NCBI GenBank assembly: GCA_003223245.1
Contig: QHYI01000104.1
Span: forward strand, 88,532-152,531
From: Acidobacteriota bacterium
Lineage (GTDB): Bacteria; Acidobacteriota; Terriglobia; Acidiferrales; UBA7541
Reading direction: 5' to 3'
DNA: 64,000 nucleotides
Part shown: positions 25,653-34,157 of the stretch, piece by piece
Layout of the letters: each line of letters opens with the position of its first letter
Position numbering within the stretch: position 1 is the first letter of the stretch
Made by a program: the position numbers and the translations under genes
Notes under the pieces: model-generated
Databases searched by the model: none
What the model was told of the DNA's origin: nothing
What the model saw: only the letters and a program-made list of their open reading frames with translations

Positions 25653-26822
25653 CTATCTTCTCCTTCGCGCTCTCATCGCCATCTTCGATCTCTTTTGCGT
25701 TCTTCCTTTCTTGCTTCTCGCTGCTGAGCTTTTCTTTCTCGGTGAACTCCGTGTCCGCTGCGATCTCTGCGCCGCCATCTTTCTTTTCAGCGCTGGCGTC
25801 AGCATCGAATAGCCTACTTCAGGTTCCGGAGCCTGTTGTTTCAGCCCCGCCAGTTCCCAGAGCATGGCCACATTGCGCCGGTCGTCGCCAGGATCGTCGA
25901 TCGGCGTCTCGGCTAGAAATGCACGCCCGGCAACCCCTGCTCCCGCCGACGGGCTCAACTGCGGGTGCTGCAGAATCCGTGCAAAGGCTTCTTTTCCGAT
26001 CTTTCCTCTCCCAATGTGCTCATGGCGATCCACGCGCCCGCCCAAAGGAACCTTGGAATCGTTGGCGTGGAAAACCGGCACGTTTTCCAAGCCGACGGTT
26101 CTTTCAATTTGCTCGATGGTTGAGGCAAGTCCGTTCTCGCTTTTGATGTCATAACCTGCCGCAAACAGATGGGCAGTATCCAGGCATGCCCCCGAAGGCA
26201 GGTCGCGCAGCAGTCCGGCTACGATTTCTCCTACTTCTTCGAGTCGCGAGCCGATCGCTGTTCCCATCCCCGCCGTATTCTCGATGAGAATCTTCAGCCC
26301 GCCGAGCGGCACGCGCTTGATGGCCTGCTTCACGGACTCGACAATTGTGGAAATCGCTTGCCCGGTGCTTCCTTCGCCTCGTGCGCCGGGGTGAACCACA
26401 AGAAAATCCGCTCCTAGCGCCACGGCGCGCACAATCTCATCGTGGAAAGCTTGAATGGAGCGCGTCCGCAGCATGGGCTGCGGCGCAGCCAGATTGATCA
26501 GGTAATTCGCGTGCACTGCCAGCGGCCCCAGCCGAAGCTCTCCTCTTCTTGAGCGAAAAGAGGAGGCATCGAGTTCCGGTATGCGCGCCGGGCCGCCCTG
26601 CCACATGCGAGGGCTAGCCGAAAAAATCTGCAGCGCGTTGCAGCCGAGCTTCCGGGCGGATTCCAAGGCATGGAGATAGCTGCCGGCGATGGACGTGTGG
26701 ATACCGATGCGAATTTTGCCATCCATCCAGGCGGGCGGCAGGGCTTCGGGCTCAGGTTCCGGGCGGTATTCGTCTTCGGGATCGAACTCGGCGGGTACAG
26801 CGATGCGTTGTTCTTCAGGCAT
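25653..26822 (-). CDS. nfo: Endonuclease IV with a long basic tail
   Basis: A 389-residue AP endonuclease that cuts DNA 5' to abasic sites. The zinc-binding core is complete: [83 protein letters not shown] and the ETP motif in FLAETPIDD. The core ends near residue 320. Two additions are unusual: an acidic/Pro-rich N-terminus (residues 1-33) and a C-terminal tail of about 45 residues made largely of Lys, Arg, Ser and Ala, which could bind DNA non-specifically. First gene of the nfo-leuS-guaA run. Confidence 0.93.
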   Translation of the reverse strand: MPEEQRIAVPAEFDPEDEYRPEPEPEALPPAWMDGKIRIGIHTSIAGSYLHALESARKLGCNALQIFSASPRMWQGGPARIPELDASSFRSRRGELRLGPLAVHANYLINLAAPQPMLRTRSIQAFHDEIVRAVALGADFLVVHPGARGEGSTGQAISTIVESVKQAIKRVPLGGLKILIENTAGMGTAIGSRLEEVGEIVAGLLRDLPSGACLDTAHLFAAGYDIKSENGLASTIEQIERTVGLENVPVFHANDSKVPLGGRVDRHEHIGRGKIGKEAFARILQHPQLSPSAGAGVAGRAFLAETPIDDPGDDRRNVAMLWELAGLKQQAPEPEVGYSMLTPALKRKMAAQRSQRTRSSPRKKSSAARSKKGRTQKRSKMAMRARRRR

Positions 26823-27085
26823 GCCTTTCGGGATTTCTGCTCCGTTTATAAACTCCTTATTCTAGCACACGCCTCAAACCACCAAAGTTTTCGGGCAATG
26901 GGTGCAATGGGCTAAGTCGATTCACGTACGGCGAGACGAAAAAACTGCAGGCCCGCGCCCCCCGCGCTACAGCGGCATGCCAACCTGCGCACTTTTGAGT
27001 GATTGACAGATAGGTAGGCCGCCCCACGCAGTGGGCGAGTACCCCCAGAAACACGCCAACCCGAACGAGAGCTTTCTCGGACTGG

Positions 27086-27454
27086 CTAGCGTTCTCTGCC
27101 GAACATGGAGAACGGCATAGACCGTGGTTCCTCTTCTTTGAATCCGCTGGTGGCAGCAGGGATCGTCTGCTGCATGCTTTGGTCCAGGGAACGGTTCGAA
27201 AGGCGATCCAAGGCGTCCGCGATCCGCGACAGTTCATACACCAACTGGTCGCTCACCGCGGATCGTTGCAAAACGACCACACGCCTGCGGCGCAATTGCA
27301 GCACCCCCCAGGTCATTGCCACCACGACCAGAAACAGCAAAGCCAAAAACTGTTCGTGACCTGTAATCGTGATGGTGCGGCCGAAAAAGTGAAATGGATA
27401 ATCCGAGAGCACCTCATCCTCCCGGCTGGGCTGTTCCACGTGGTATGTCCCCAT
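27086..27454 (-). CDS. Small single-pass membrane protein, hypothetical
   Basis: A 122-residue product with a polar N-terminus (1-33), one clear transmembrane helix (EQFLALLFLVVVAMTWGVLQ, about 34-53), a basic stop-transfer RRRR and a helical cytoplasmic part (LVYELSRIADALDRLSN). I do not recognise a family. The start at 27454 has only a weak site (GGTCAGA). It stands alone, in the opposite direction to DAHP synthase. Confidence 0.6.
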   Translation of the reverse strand: MGTYHVEQPSREDEVLSDYPFHFFGRTITITGHEQFLALLFLVVVAMTWGVLQLRRRRVVVLQRSAVSDQLVYELSRIADALDRLSNRSLDQSMQQTIPAATSGFKEEEPRSMPFSMFGRER

Positions 27455-27782
27455 TCTGACCGGTTATATCCTCGAAAATCAAGAACCTTCGGCCCTAAAT
27501 ACAGTGCGCCAGGCTACAACCGGCATCCCCTGAAGGGCGAGCTTGCTGGACATCGGTCCTTCCGCGGGACCGGCTGGAGCGGGCAAAAAAACCCAAAGTG
27601 CGCCCCGTCCCACGCACGCAGAAACAGAAAGAAAAGATCTGATCCGAGCCTGGTCCGAGCATTCCGGCAGCCTATCTTCTTGGATTCGTAGACCCTTCCC
27701 TTCCCGGATTTGCGGCGCTTCACCGGCTTGCCGTAGACTTAGGCTCTGCCTAAAGCGCTAGCTTAGCTAGGGGGGATCGCGC
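27455..27782 (+). promoter_or_regulatory. Upstream region of DAHP synthase with two tandem hairpins
   Basis: The 328 bases hold no supported gene. Just before the DAHP synthase start lie two perfect small inverted repeats: TTAGGC-TCT-GCCTAA at 27739-27753 and CTAGC-TTA-GCTAG at 27758-27770. The second touches the GGGGGG ribosome-binding site, so it could hide it. I see no leader peptide rich in aromatic codons. Confidence 0.45.
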
Positions 27783-28811
27783 ATGCTGGTCGTCATGCAG
27801 TCTCATGCCACTGAGGAGCAGGTTCGCGCGGTCTGCCAGCGCATCGAGAGCCTCGGCCTGAAAGCCCACCCGATCCCCGGCTCTCTTCGAACCGCTATAG
27901 GCATCACCGGCAATAACGGCGAGATTGATCTTGGCGTGCTCGAGTCCCTACCTGGCGTTGTGGAATGCATTCCCGTCAGCAAGCCCTACAAGCTGGTCAG
28001 CCGTGACGCCAAGGAAGAGGATACGATCCTGCGCATTGCAACTCCTTCAGGCGAGGTAGTTGTCGGGGGCCAGCATGTCGCCCTGGTTGCCGGTCCCTGT
28101 GCTGTGGAAACCGAGGAGCAGTGCCTGGCCATCGCCGAACGCGTCAAGAAATCGGGCGCGCGACTTTTTCGCGGCGGCGCCTACAAGCCGCGTACCTCCC
28201 CTTACAGCTTTCAGGGACTTGGCGAAGGTGGCCTGAAGATCCTTTCGAAAGTGCGAGCGAAGTACGGTTTCGGCATCGTTACCGAGGCCATCGACAACGA
28301 GTCGCTCGACTTGGTCGAGGAATACGCGGACGTGATCCAAATCGGCGCCCGCAACATGCAGAACTTCTCTCTTCTCAAGCGCGCTGGACGTGCTAAGAAG
28401 CCCGTTTTGTTGAAACGCGGGATGGCCGCCACGCTCGATGAATTTCTGATGGCCGCGGAATACGTCCTTTCCGAGGGCAACTACGATGTGATGCTGTGCG
28501 AGCGCGGCGTTCGAACGTTCTCGGACTTTTCGCGCAACACCTTGGACCTGGCGGTCGTTCCGGCGGTGAAAAAGCGCAGCCACCTACCCATTTTCGTGGA
28601 TCCCAGCCATGGCACCGGGAAGCGCCATAAAGTTTTGCCGCTCTCCCGCGCTGCAGTGGCCGTGGGCGCCGACGGCCTGCTCGTCGAGGTCCATCACGAG
28701 CCAGAAAAGGCTCTTTCCGACGGCATGCAGTCCATTCTCCCGGAAGAATTCGCCGAGCTCGCGGACGAAATGCGCCAAATCGCCGCCGTCCTGCACCGCA
28801 CCGTAAACTAA
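27783..28811 (+). CDS. aroF: 3-deoxy-7-phosphoheptulonate synthase (DAHP synthase)
   Basis: A 342-residue enzyme that condenses phosphoenolpyruvate and erythrose 4-phosphate, the first step of aromatic amino acid synthesis. It has an N-terminal ferredoxin-like domain (about residues 1-70) usual for the type Ib beta group, where it mediates feedback inhibition, and a barrel with [40 protein letters not shown] and [10 protein letters not shown]. The ATG follows a GGGGGG site. No other shikimate gene is nearby. Confidence 0.94.
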   Translation: MLVVMQSHATEEQVRAVCQRIESLGLKAHPIPGSLRTAIGITGNNGEIDLGVLESLPGVVECIPVSKPYKLVSRDAKEEDTILRIATPSGEVVVGGQHVALVAGPCAVETEEQCLAIAERVKKSGARLFRGGAYKPRTSPYSFQGLGEGGLKILSKVRAKYGFGIVTEAIDNESLDLVEEYADVIQIGARNMQNFSLLKRAGRAKKPVLLKRGMAATLDEFLMAAEYVLSEGNYDVMLCERGVRTFSDFSRNTLDLAVVPAVKKRSHLPIFVDPSHGTGKRHKVLPLSRAAVAVGADGLLVEVHHEPEKALSDGMQSILPEEFAELADEMRQIAAVLHRTVN

Positions 28812-29000
28812 CGTAAAAGCATTTCTCTGAGGCTCCTGCTCGGCAATTCACCGGAGAAGATTTCCGGGTTTGTCCTCGATTGGCAGCCTGCGGTGCTCAT
28901 GTTATCGGTGAGAGTAGAGTCGAGTTGAATCCGTTTCGCGCTGCATGGTTCGGCGGAGAATTCAACAGAACACGACGTAATCCCACCGTACTCGAAGGTT

Positions 29001-29342
29001 TTGACGAACGTGGAAAAGCGGCTCCCCATCGCACTGGTTGTGAACTTGGCCCCGGCACAAAGCCCCAAGGGAACTGAACTGACCTATACGGATAATGTGA
29101 GCGCTCACGGCGCGTGCGTGGTTTCGAGTCACTCGTGGCAACTGGGCGAAATAGCCGAGTTGACTTCGATGTCGGATCAGGTTGCCATGCGCGGAAAGGT
29201 TGTGCACTGCCAGAAACGCGGGGACGACCAGTATGTTATTGGTTTAAAGTTCCCGAATTGTGAGGTGGTTTGGTCTGTCTATCTGCGTTACGCTGGCAAC
29301 GCGCGAGAACCTATGCCCGCGAAGCACAGGTCTGCACGATAA
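29001..29342 (+). CDS. PilZ-domain protein
   Basis: A 113-residue product covering little more than one PilZ-like barrel: RLPIALVV at the start, TDNVSAHGACVVSSHSW in the place of the usual D/N-x-S-x-x-G motif, and a closing strand pair (VVHCQKRGDDQYVIGLKF). PilZ domains bind cyclic di-GMP; here the N-terminal RxxxR box is not evident, so binding is uncertain. The start is TTG at 29001 with GAAGG just upstream. It converges on a decayed PilZ-type gene. Confidence 0.7.
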   Translation: MTNVEKRLPIALVVNLAPAQSPKGTELTYTDNVSAHGACVVSSHSWQLGEIAELTSMSDQVAMRGKVVHCQKRGDDQYVIGLKFPNCEVVWSVYLRYAGNAREPMPAKHRSAR

Positions 29343-29379
29343 GTCTTGGGTGCATCACGCACATCCTCGAGCAGTCCTT

Positions 29380-29778
29380 CTACGCTTCCGTCTTAGGTCC
29401 TTCTGAGCGGGGCTTTTCCCGCGCGGCCAACCAAGCATCGAGGTGTTCACTGCCTTTTCCGCGCAGGCGTCTCGAGGACAATTCCCGCCACTCCCTCCGA
29501 ATTTACCCGAGCCAGTTGGCCCGTGGCGCTGATACGCACGCCCATAGATAGGCCGAAGCGCCTTTGCGCGTAGACTCGCTAAGCCCCAAAGCTCCAGGCA
29601 CCTCCTTGTCGAGGAAGACGCCGTCAATCTTCCTGCGCTTGAGCAATTCGCGTGCTTCGTGCGCGGTGGGAATCAGAACCAACTGGGCGCCAAGCTTCTT
29701 GGCAGCTTTGGAGACCACCTGCATGATCGCGTAGTCGCTGGACACAAGTACAAATTCGAGGACTAACGGCTGGCTCAT
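29380..29778 (-). pseudogene. Decayed receiver-PilZ type protein gene
   Basis: From ATG at 29778 the frame encodes a receiver-like start (VLEFVLVSSDYAIMQVVSKA, then IDGVFLDKEVPGALGLSEST) and breaks off after about 73 residues into an unrelated tail ending at 29503. A second frame continues with a PilZ-like end segment (FGLSMGVRISATGQLARVNS), and after another shift a third frame gives EHLDAWLAAREKPRSE and a stop at 29380. In intact proteins of this kind roughly a hundred residues separate these parts, so an internal deletion plus a frameshift have destroyed the gene. This is read directly from the three frames; the original function, probably signalling, is inferred. Confidence 0.65.
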
Positions 29779-29957
29779 GGCGGCGGGGATTCTCCATGCT
29801 CGGTGAAGATTTCTACTTCAAGTGTGCCGGTGCGGCCGAATTGCGACGGCAATTATACTGAAATGAATACTTCTGTCGAATGAGTTCCAGTCCTGCACTT
29901 ACATAAACAAAGTGGGTTCGATCTTTGGTAAAGGCGCTTGGTGCCAGTTGCCATGCT

Positions 29958-30629
29958 TCACGCGCTGGCAGTCTTTTTGAGTTTGCCTTCGGTGATGACT
30001 TCGCGGTCAATCAGCTCTAACGCTTGCCCGGTGTTAATTAGACGAGCGCCTTGAGATCGCAAGCCGCCGAGGATTTTGCGGCCTTTTTTTTCGTCGAGGG
30101 ATTGGATGGCGTCTTCCACGATGCTGACGCCGTAGCCTCGGCGCAGGAGACCGTCGGCGGCGCAGCGAACGCAGTATTCCGTGACCACGCCAAAGACGAG
30201 AAACGTAGAGTTGACATCGGCATCGGGTTGCCGCGAGCCTTTTAGGCGTGTGAGCAGCGCATCCGTATTGGGGTTATCGAACACATCCAAGGTATTTTTT
30301 TCTAGAAGAATCTGCTGGTAAGTATCGAGATCGGCCGGAAAAATAAAATCCTTGGCATTGGGAACGATAAGCTGCCGTGCTGCGCGCGCTTCGGGAATCA
30401 GTTCAGCTCCCGCAGTACCCTTTACGCAATGAGGCGGCCAGTCGCGGAACTCGGGGTCGTCAGGCTGGTGCGCGTCGGCCGAAGAAACCAGCAGAATCTT
30501 TCCCTGCCGCGCCGTTTCAACAAGGCGATACAGGTTTGGAATGATCTTCTCAGCGCCAGGAGCATAGAGTTTACCGCCTGGCAGCATGAAGTCCACTTGC
30601 GTATCTACTTCCCACAAAAATGTTTTCAT
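29958..30629 (-). CDS. pncA: Nicotinamidase (isochorismatase-like cysteine hydrolase)
   Basis: A 223-residue hydrolase that converts nicotinamide to nicotinate. The catalytic Asp is in EVDTQVDFM, the metal-binding and lysine region includes DWPPHCVKGTAGAEL, and the catalytic Cys is in GVVTEYCVRCAADG. The ATG at 30629 (AAGGTG upstream) is preferred over one 15 bases earlier. It is directly downstream of nicotinate phosphoribosyltransferase, 19 bases away, so the two form a nicotinamide salvage unit for NAD synthesis. Confidence 0.88.
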   Translation of the reverse strand: MKTFLWEVDTQVDFMLPGGKLYAPGAEKIIPNLYRLVETARQGKILLVSSADAHQPDDPEFRDWPPHCVKGTAGAELIPEARAARQLIVPNAKDFIFPADLDTYQQILLEKNTLDVFDNPNTDALLTRLKGSRQPDADVNSTFLVFGVVTEYCVRCAADGLLRRGYGVSIVEDAIQSLDEKKGRKILGGLRSQGARLINTGQALELIDREVITEGKLKKTASA

Positions 30630-30648
30630 GGAGTTCACCTTCATCTAT

Positions 30649-32031
30649 TTATCCGATGCGCGCCGTCCCCGCTACGGTTTGTCGCACCTGGTCGTGGAGC
30701 GCCTCGAGTCGCGTGCTATAGCGCACAGGAAACGGAAATTCCGCAGTGCGAAGCGCCAGGATGCTTTCCGGGATGCGGGCACGATCCGCGAGATAGCGGT
30801 CCCGCGCCCTCTGCATCGTAACCAGGGGGTCTTTCTCCACTTTTTCGAGCCGCCGGCCTTCGCGCATCACGGGAACCAGCAAAGGCGCACCGCCCTCGAA
30901 GGATTCCTCATCTAAGCCAATAACGTCGCTTGAGAATTTCCCGTCTTCCCCGGTAAACCGGGAAACTTGTTTACGACCGGGGTAGGTTATTTTTTCCTGG
31001 CTGAATTTAGCCGCGCTTCGAACCGTCTCGCCAAGATCCACTTCCACTAGTTTATAAATCATTCCGACATTAGGCGAATCCGCAGAAGTAGAAAGTGCCG
31101 TTCCCACACCAAAGGCATCGATGCGCGCACCATCCTGTAATAAAGCTGCGATGCGATCTTCGTCCAAGTCTCCAGAGGCGAAAATCTGCACGTCGTTCCA
31201 TCCGGCATGGTCGAGTCTCTGGCGAACCCACAAGCTATCGGTCAAGACATCCCCACTGTCTAGGCGCACGCCACTGGGCTTGCGGCCTAACGCGATGATT
31301 TTTTCGATTGCTGCGTGCACGTCGTAGGTATCAACGAGTAGCGTGGATTGCTCCGGGAAAACCTTCAGGAAGTCGCGGAAGGCGTCGGCTTCATCCTTGT
31401 GCGCCATGATCCAAGAGTGCGCCTGTGTTCCATAGACAGGAATGCCAAAGCGGCGGCCAGCATAGGTGTTTGAGGTACCTTCGCAGCCGCCGATGAACGC
31501 AGCGCGAGCAGCCAGCACTCCTGCTTCTACGCCATGAGCGCGCCGCGAACCGAATTCCACGACCGGGCGCCCCGACGCAGCGGTCGTTACGCGGGCGGCT
31601 TTGCTGGCGATCAGCGTTTGGAAATGAAGAATGCTAAGGAGGCTGGTCTCGACCAGTTGCGCGTCGGCGATTGGGGCGGTCACGCGAAGCAGCGGCTCGC
31701 CAGGAAAGAAAACTGTTCCTTCGGACAAGGCCCAAACGTCGCCAGTGAACTGGAATTCAGAGAGATAGTCAAAGAAATCGACGTGGACCTGGCGGAAACA
31801 AGGCAAGGCACGAAGATAAGAAATGTCTTCCTTCGAAAAGCGCACGTTTTCCAAGAAGTCGAGCGCCTGTTCCAACCCCGCGGCGACCAAGTAATTGCGG
31901 CGCCGCGGCAGGGCCCGCACAAAAAGTTCAAACGTAGCGCGCGCGCGGAAACGGTTCTGGACGTAGCCCGCCGCCATCGTCAGCTCGTACAGATCCGTAA
32001 GCAGGCCCGAGTATGATCCGCTTGGAAGCAT
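30649..32031 (-). CDS. pncB: Nicotinate phosphoribosyltransferase
   Basis: A 460-residue enzyme that joins nicotinate and phosphoribosyl pyrophosphate to nicotinate mononucleotide, the entry step of the Preiss-Handler route. The N-terminus LLTDLYELTMAAGY is diagnostic. VVEFGSRRAHG, GGCEGTSNTYAGRRFGIPVY and GVRLDSGDVLTDS match the family active-site segments. The ATG at 32031 is chosen; a TTG 39 bases upstream is less likely. It works with the downstream nicotinamidase. Confidence 0.94.
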   Translation of the reverse strand: MLPSGSYSGLLTDLYELTMAAGYVQNRFRARATFELFVRALPRRRNYLVAAGLEQALDFLENVRFSKEDISYLRALPCFRQVHVDFFDYLSEFQFTGDVWALSEGTVFFPGEPLLRVTAPIADAQLVETSLLSILHFQTLIASKAARVTTAASGRPVVEFGSRRAHGVEAGVLAARAAFIGGCEGTSNTYAGRRFGIPVYGTQAHSWIMAHKDEADAFRDFLKVFPEQSTLLVDTYDVHAAIEKIIALGRKPSGVRLDSGDVLTDSLWVRQRLDHAGWNDVQIFASGDLDEDRIAALLQDGARIDAFGVGTALSTSADSPNVGMIYKLVEVDLGETVRSAAKFSQEKITYPGRKQVSRFTGEDGKFSSDVIGLDEESFEGGAPLLVPVMREGRRLEKVEKDPLVTMQRARDRYLADRARIPESILALRTAEFPFPVRYSTRLEALHDQVRQTVAGTARIG

Positions 32032-32136
32032 GTCCCTGAACAGGGTATGCCAGGAGGAGCGAAACGGCAAAGGGAGACTGCAGTCGCGCTAGTCAATGTT
32101 AAAGCTATACGCACACCAAGGGCAAAAAATGCGCCA

Positions 32137-32748
32137 TCAATTTTGCTTCTGCCTGTTTTTCCGGCTGAGGTCGCAGAGCATGTCGGAGTGAATGTTCAGG
32201 CCGATGTTGGTCATGTTGTAGAGATGCTCGCTAGCAACAAGCCAGACGATCTCGCAGATTTGGCGCTCGGAATAATGCCCGCGTAGGCGAGAAAAGGTGT
32301 CGGGGCTTACTTGTTTGGTTTGCGTCAGCTCGGTGACGTAGTCCAATGCAGCTCGTTCGGCATCGTTGAAAAGAGCGTTCGTCCGGTACTCCTCGAGCGC
32401 ATCGAATTTCGCTTGATTCATCGAAGCTTTGATGGTGAACGCCCGGCCAATATCAATGCAGAACAGACAGACATTGGTGCGCGCCACCTGCTCGCGAATG
32501 AGCAGCACGGTCTCTGGCGGGAGTTGCAGCTTTTTGTCGAGATTGCTGACTTTTGCGTAAAACTGGCCGAAGGCAATCGGCAACCGTGCGGAATGGACTT
32601 TCAGCGGTGTAAGTACTTTGCCAAATTGCTTGCGTGTGAAGTAATACGCCAGCTTCATCATCAGGCTCTTGGGTTTTTCGATCGGGGGAAGAAATGTGTC
32701 CAAGTTTGTGGTTTCCACCTTAGCGCTCTCGACAGCCATGCGTTTCAT
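32137..32748 (-). CDS. Carboxymuconolactone decarboxylase/AhpD-like protein
   Basis: A 203-residue helical protein of the AhpD-like superfamily. The redox motif region reads ARTNVCLFCIDIG, with the C-x-x-C pair but without the usual following His, so peroxidase-type activity is not certain. A later helix ERAALDYVTELTQ and the segment ICEIVWLVASEHLYNMTNIG are typical. The ATG at 32748 follows a very good GGGAGGTGCAACA site; longer forms are unlikely. It lies 105 bases upstream of pncB on the same strand. Confidence 0.82.
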   Translation of the reverse strand: MKRMAVESAKVETTNLDTFLPPIEKPKSLMMKLAYYFTRKQFGKVLTPLKVHSARLPIAFGQFYAKVSNLDKKLQLPPETVLLIREQVARTNVCLFCIDIGRAFTIKASMNQAKFDALEEYRTNALFNDAERAALDYVTELTQTKQVSPDTFSRLRGHYSERQICEIVWLVASEHLYNMTNIGLNIHSDMLCDLSRKNRQKQN

Positions 32749-32969
32749 TGTTGCACCTCCCTTAACCTCCCTTGTTGCTCGTTCCGATTCCCTGGGCCGA
32801 GCGTCACGTCTCTTTTGGGCCGGCTTTTTGGCCTCCACCGATACGACGAATGAGAGAGCCGAAAATCGACAAGCGTCAAACAGCTGCGCGCACGGAAATT
32901 CTGAACGAGTCTATCCGCAGCGTTCTCTAGCCAGCGGTACCACCTGCGTGGGAGAATTTCGACTCCCCT

Positions 32970-34139
32970 ATGGGCCACCCAAGAAATTTTCGCGCGTACT
33001 TTCTGCTTGTAGTTCTAGCCATCGGTGCGCTCGCCGTTCTGCTGCGCGAGCATCGGCCTTCGATGCTGCGGCCGGATCTGCACTTATGCGCCTACGTGAC
33101 GACCGCCGATGGCGCGGTGACCGTCGTGGACCTCGTCAAGCTGAAAGCTGTAGCTCACATTCCCGTAGGGCCAGGTCTCTCGGGGATGCGCGAGCATCTT
33201 ACCCGGCCCGAGATCCTCGGCGTTAGTTCTCAGCGGGGTTTCGTCTGGATCCTCGATGCGCGCGCCTACCAGGTGACCGCACGAATTCCCGTGGGGCTGC
33301 TTCCCTACGCTTTGGATTTTTCGCCTGACGGAAATCGCATTTATACGACCACGTCCGGCAACGACACGGTGCTGGCGATTGACATTCGCTCGCGGGCGAT
33401 CGTGGCGCGCGGCCGCACGGGAAGAGAACCCGTGCTCGCGCACGTTTCGCCGGACGGAAAGACCGTAATGGTGGTGAATCGGAGAGACGGTACGCTCGGA
33501 ATTCATGACGCCGCGACTCTTGCCTTGCTCAGCACCGTTTCCGTGGTACGGCAGCCAGACGACGTGGCAATCGCGCCGGACAATTCCGTCGCATTTGTGA
33601 TGAGCCGCTCTGAGCCGCAACTTTCCGTTGTCGATTTGCGGCGAAACGTATTGGTGGCAAATCTCGACTTGGCGGGAAAACCCACGGACATGTTGCTAAA
33701 GCCGGATGGCGGAGAGCTCTACGTGATCTCGCCAGAAGCCCACGGACTGCAAGCTATCAATACGTGGACCCACGAAGTGGGCGACACAATGATACTCGGC
33801 TCGGCCCCGACGCGCGGAGTGCTCAGCTCGGACGGCAGCCTGCTCTATGTTTCGGACACCGCGGCAGGCTGGGTCATTCCGGTGGACATCGCGAATCGGC
33901 GGATCATCCGTAACCCCAACCTCGGAAAGGGATTCCCCGCATGGATGGTGCTGGCGATCCCCGCCGGAGATATGCCTGGGACATTGCGATTTGACCCGAA
34001 TGAAACTCTGCTGCTCGTAGTAAGCCAAGGCTCCGGTGACTTGGCGGTGATTCGCGTGGGCACAAATTTCCTGGTGACCATGGTTCCGGTGGGCGATCGG
34101 CCGCAAGATTTGGCGGTGAAATTGTACGGAAACAAGTAG
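32970..34139 (+). CDS. YncE-like beta-propeller protein
   Basis: A 389-residue protein with an N-terminal membrane anchor or uncleaved signal (FLLVVLAIGALAVLL, residues 11-25) and a seven-bladed propeller of the YncE/YVTN type: repeated blades such as ARIPVGLLPYALDFSPDGNR, TGREPVLAHVSPDGKTVMVV and TMVPVGDRPQDLAVK. Proteins of this family sit in the periplasm or on the membrane; the ligand is unknown. It converges with the GH57 gene, whose stop is 18 bases away. Confidence 0.82.
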   Translation: MGHPRNFRAYFLLVVLAIGALAVLLREHRPSMLRPDLHLCAYVTTADGAVTVVDLVKLKAVAHIPVGPGLSGMREHLTRPEILGVSSQRGFVWILDARAYQVTARIPVGLLPYALDFSPDGNRIYTTTSGNDTVLAIDIRSRAIVARGRTGREPVLAHVSPDGKTVMVVNRRDGTLGIHDAATLALLSTVSVVRQPDDVAIAPDNSVAFVMSRSEPQLSVVDLRRNVLVANLDLAGKPTDMLLKPDGGELYVISPEAHGLQAINTWTHEVGDTMILGSAPTRGVLSSDGSLLYVSDTAAGWVIPVDIANRRIIRNPNLGKGFPAWMVLAIPAGDMPGTLRFDPNETLLLVVSQGSGDLAVIRVGTNFLVTMVPVGDRPQDLAVKLYGNK

Positions 34140-34157
34140 CTTAAGAAGCCGAGAAAG

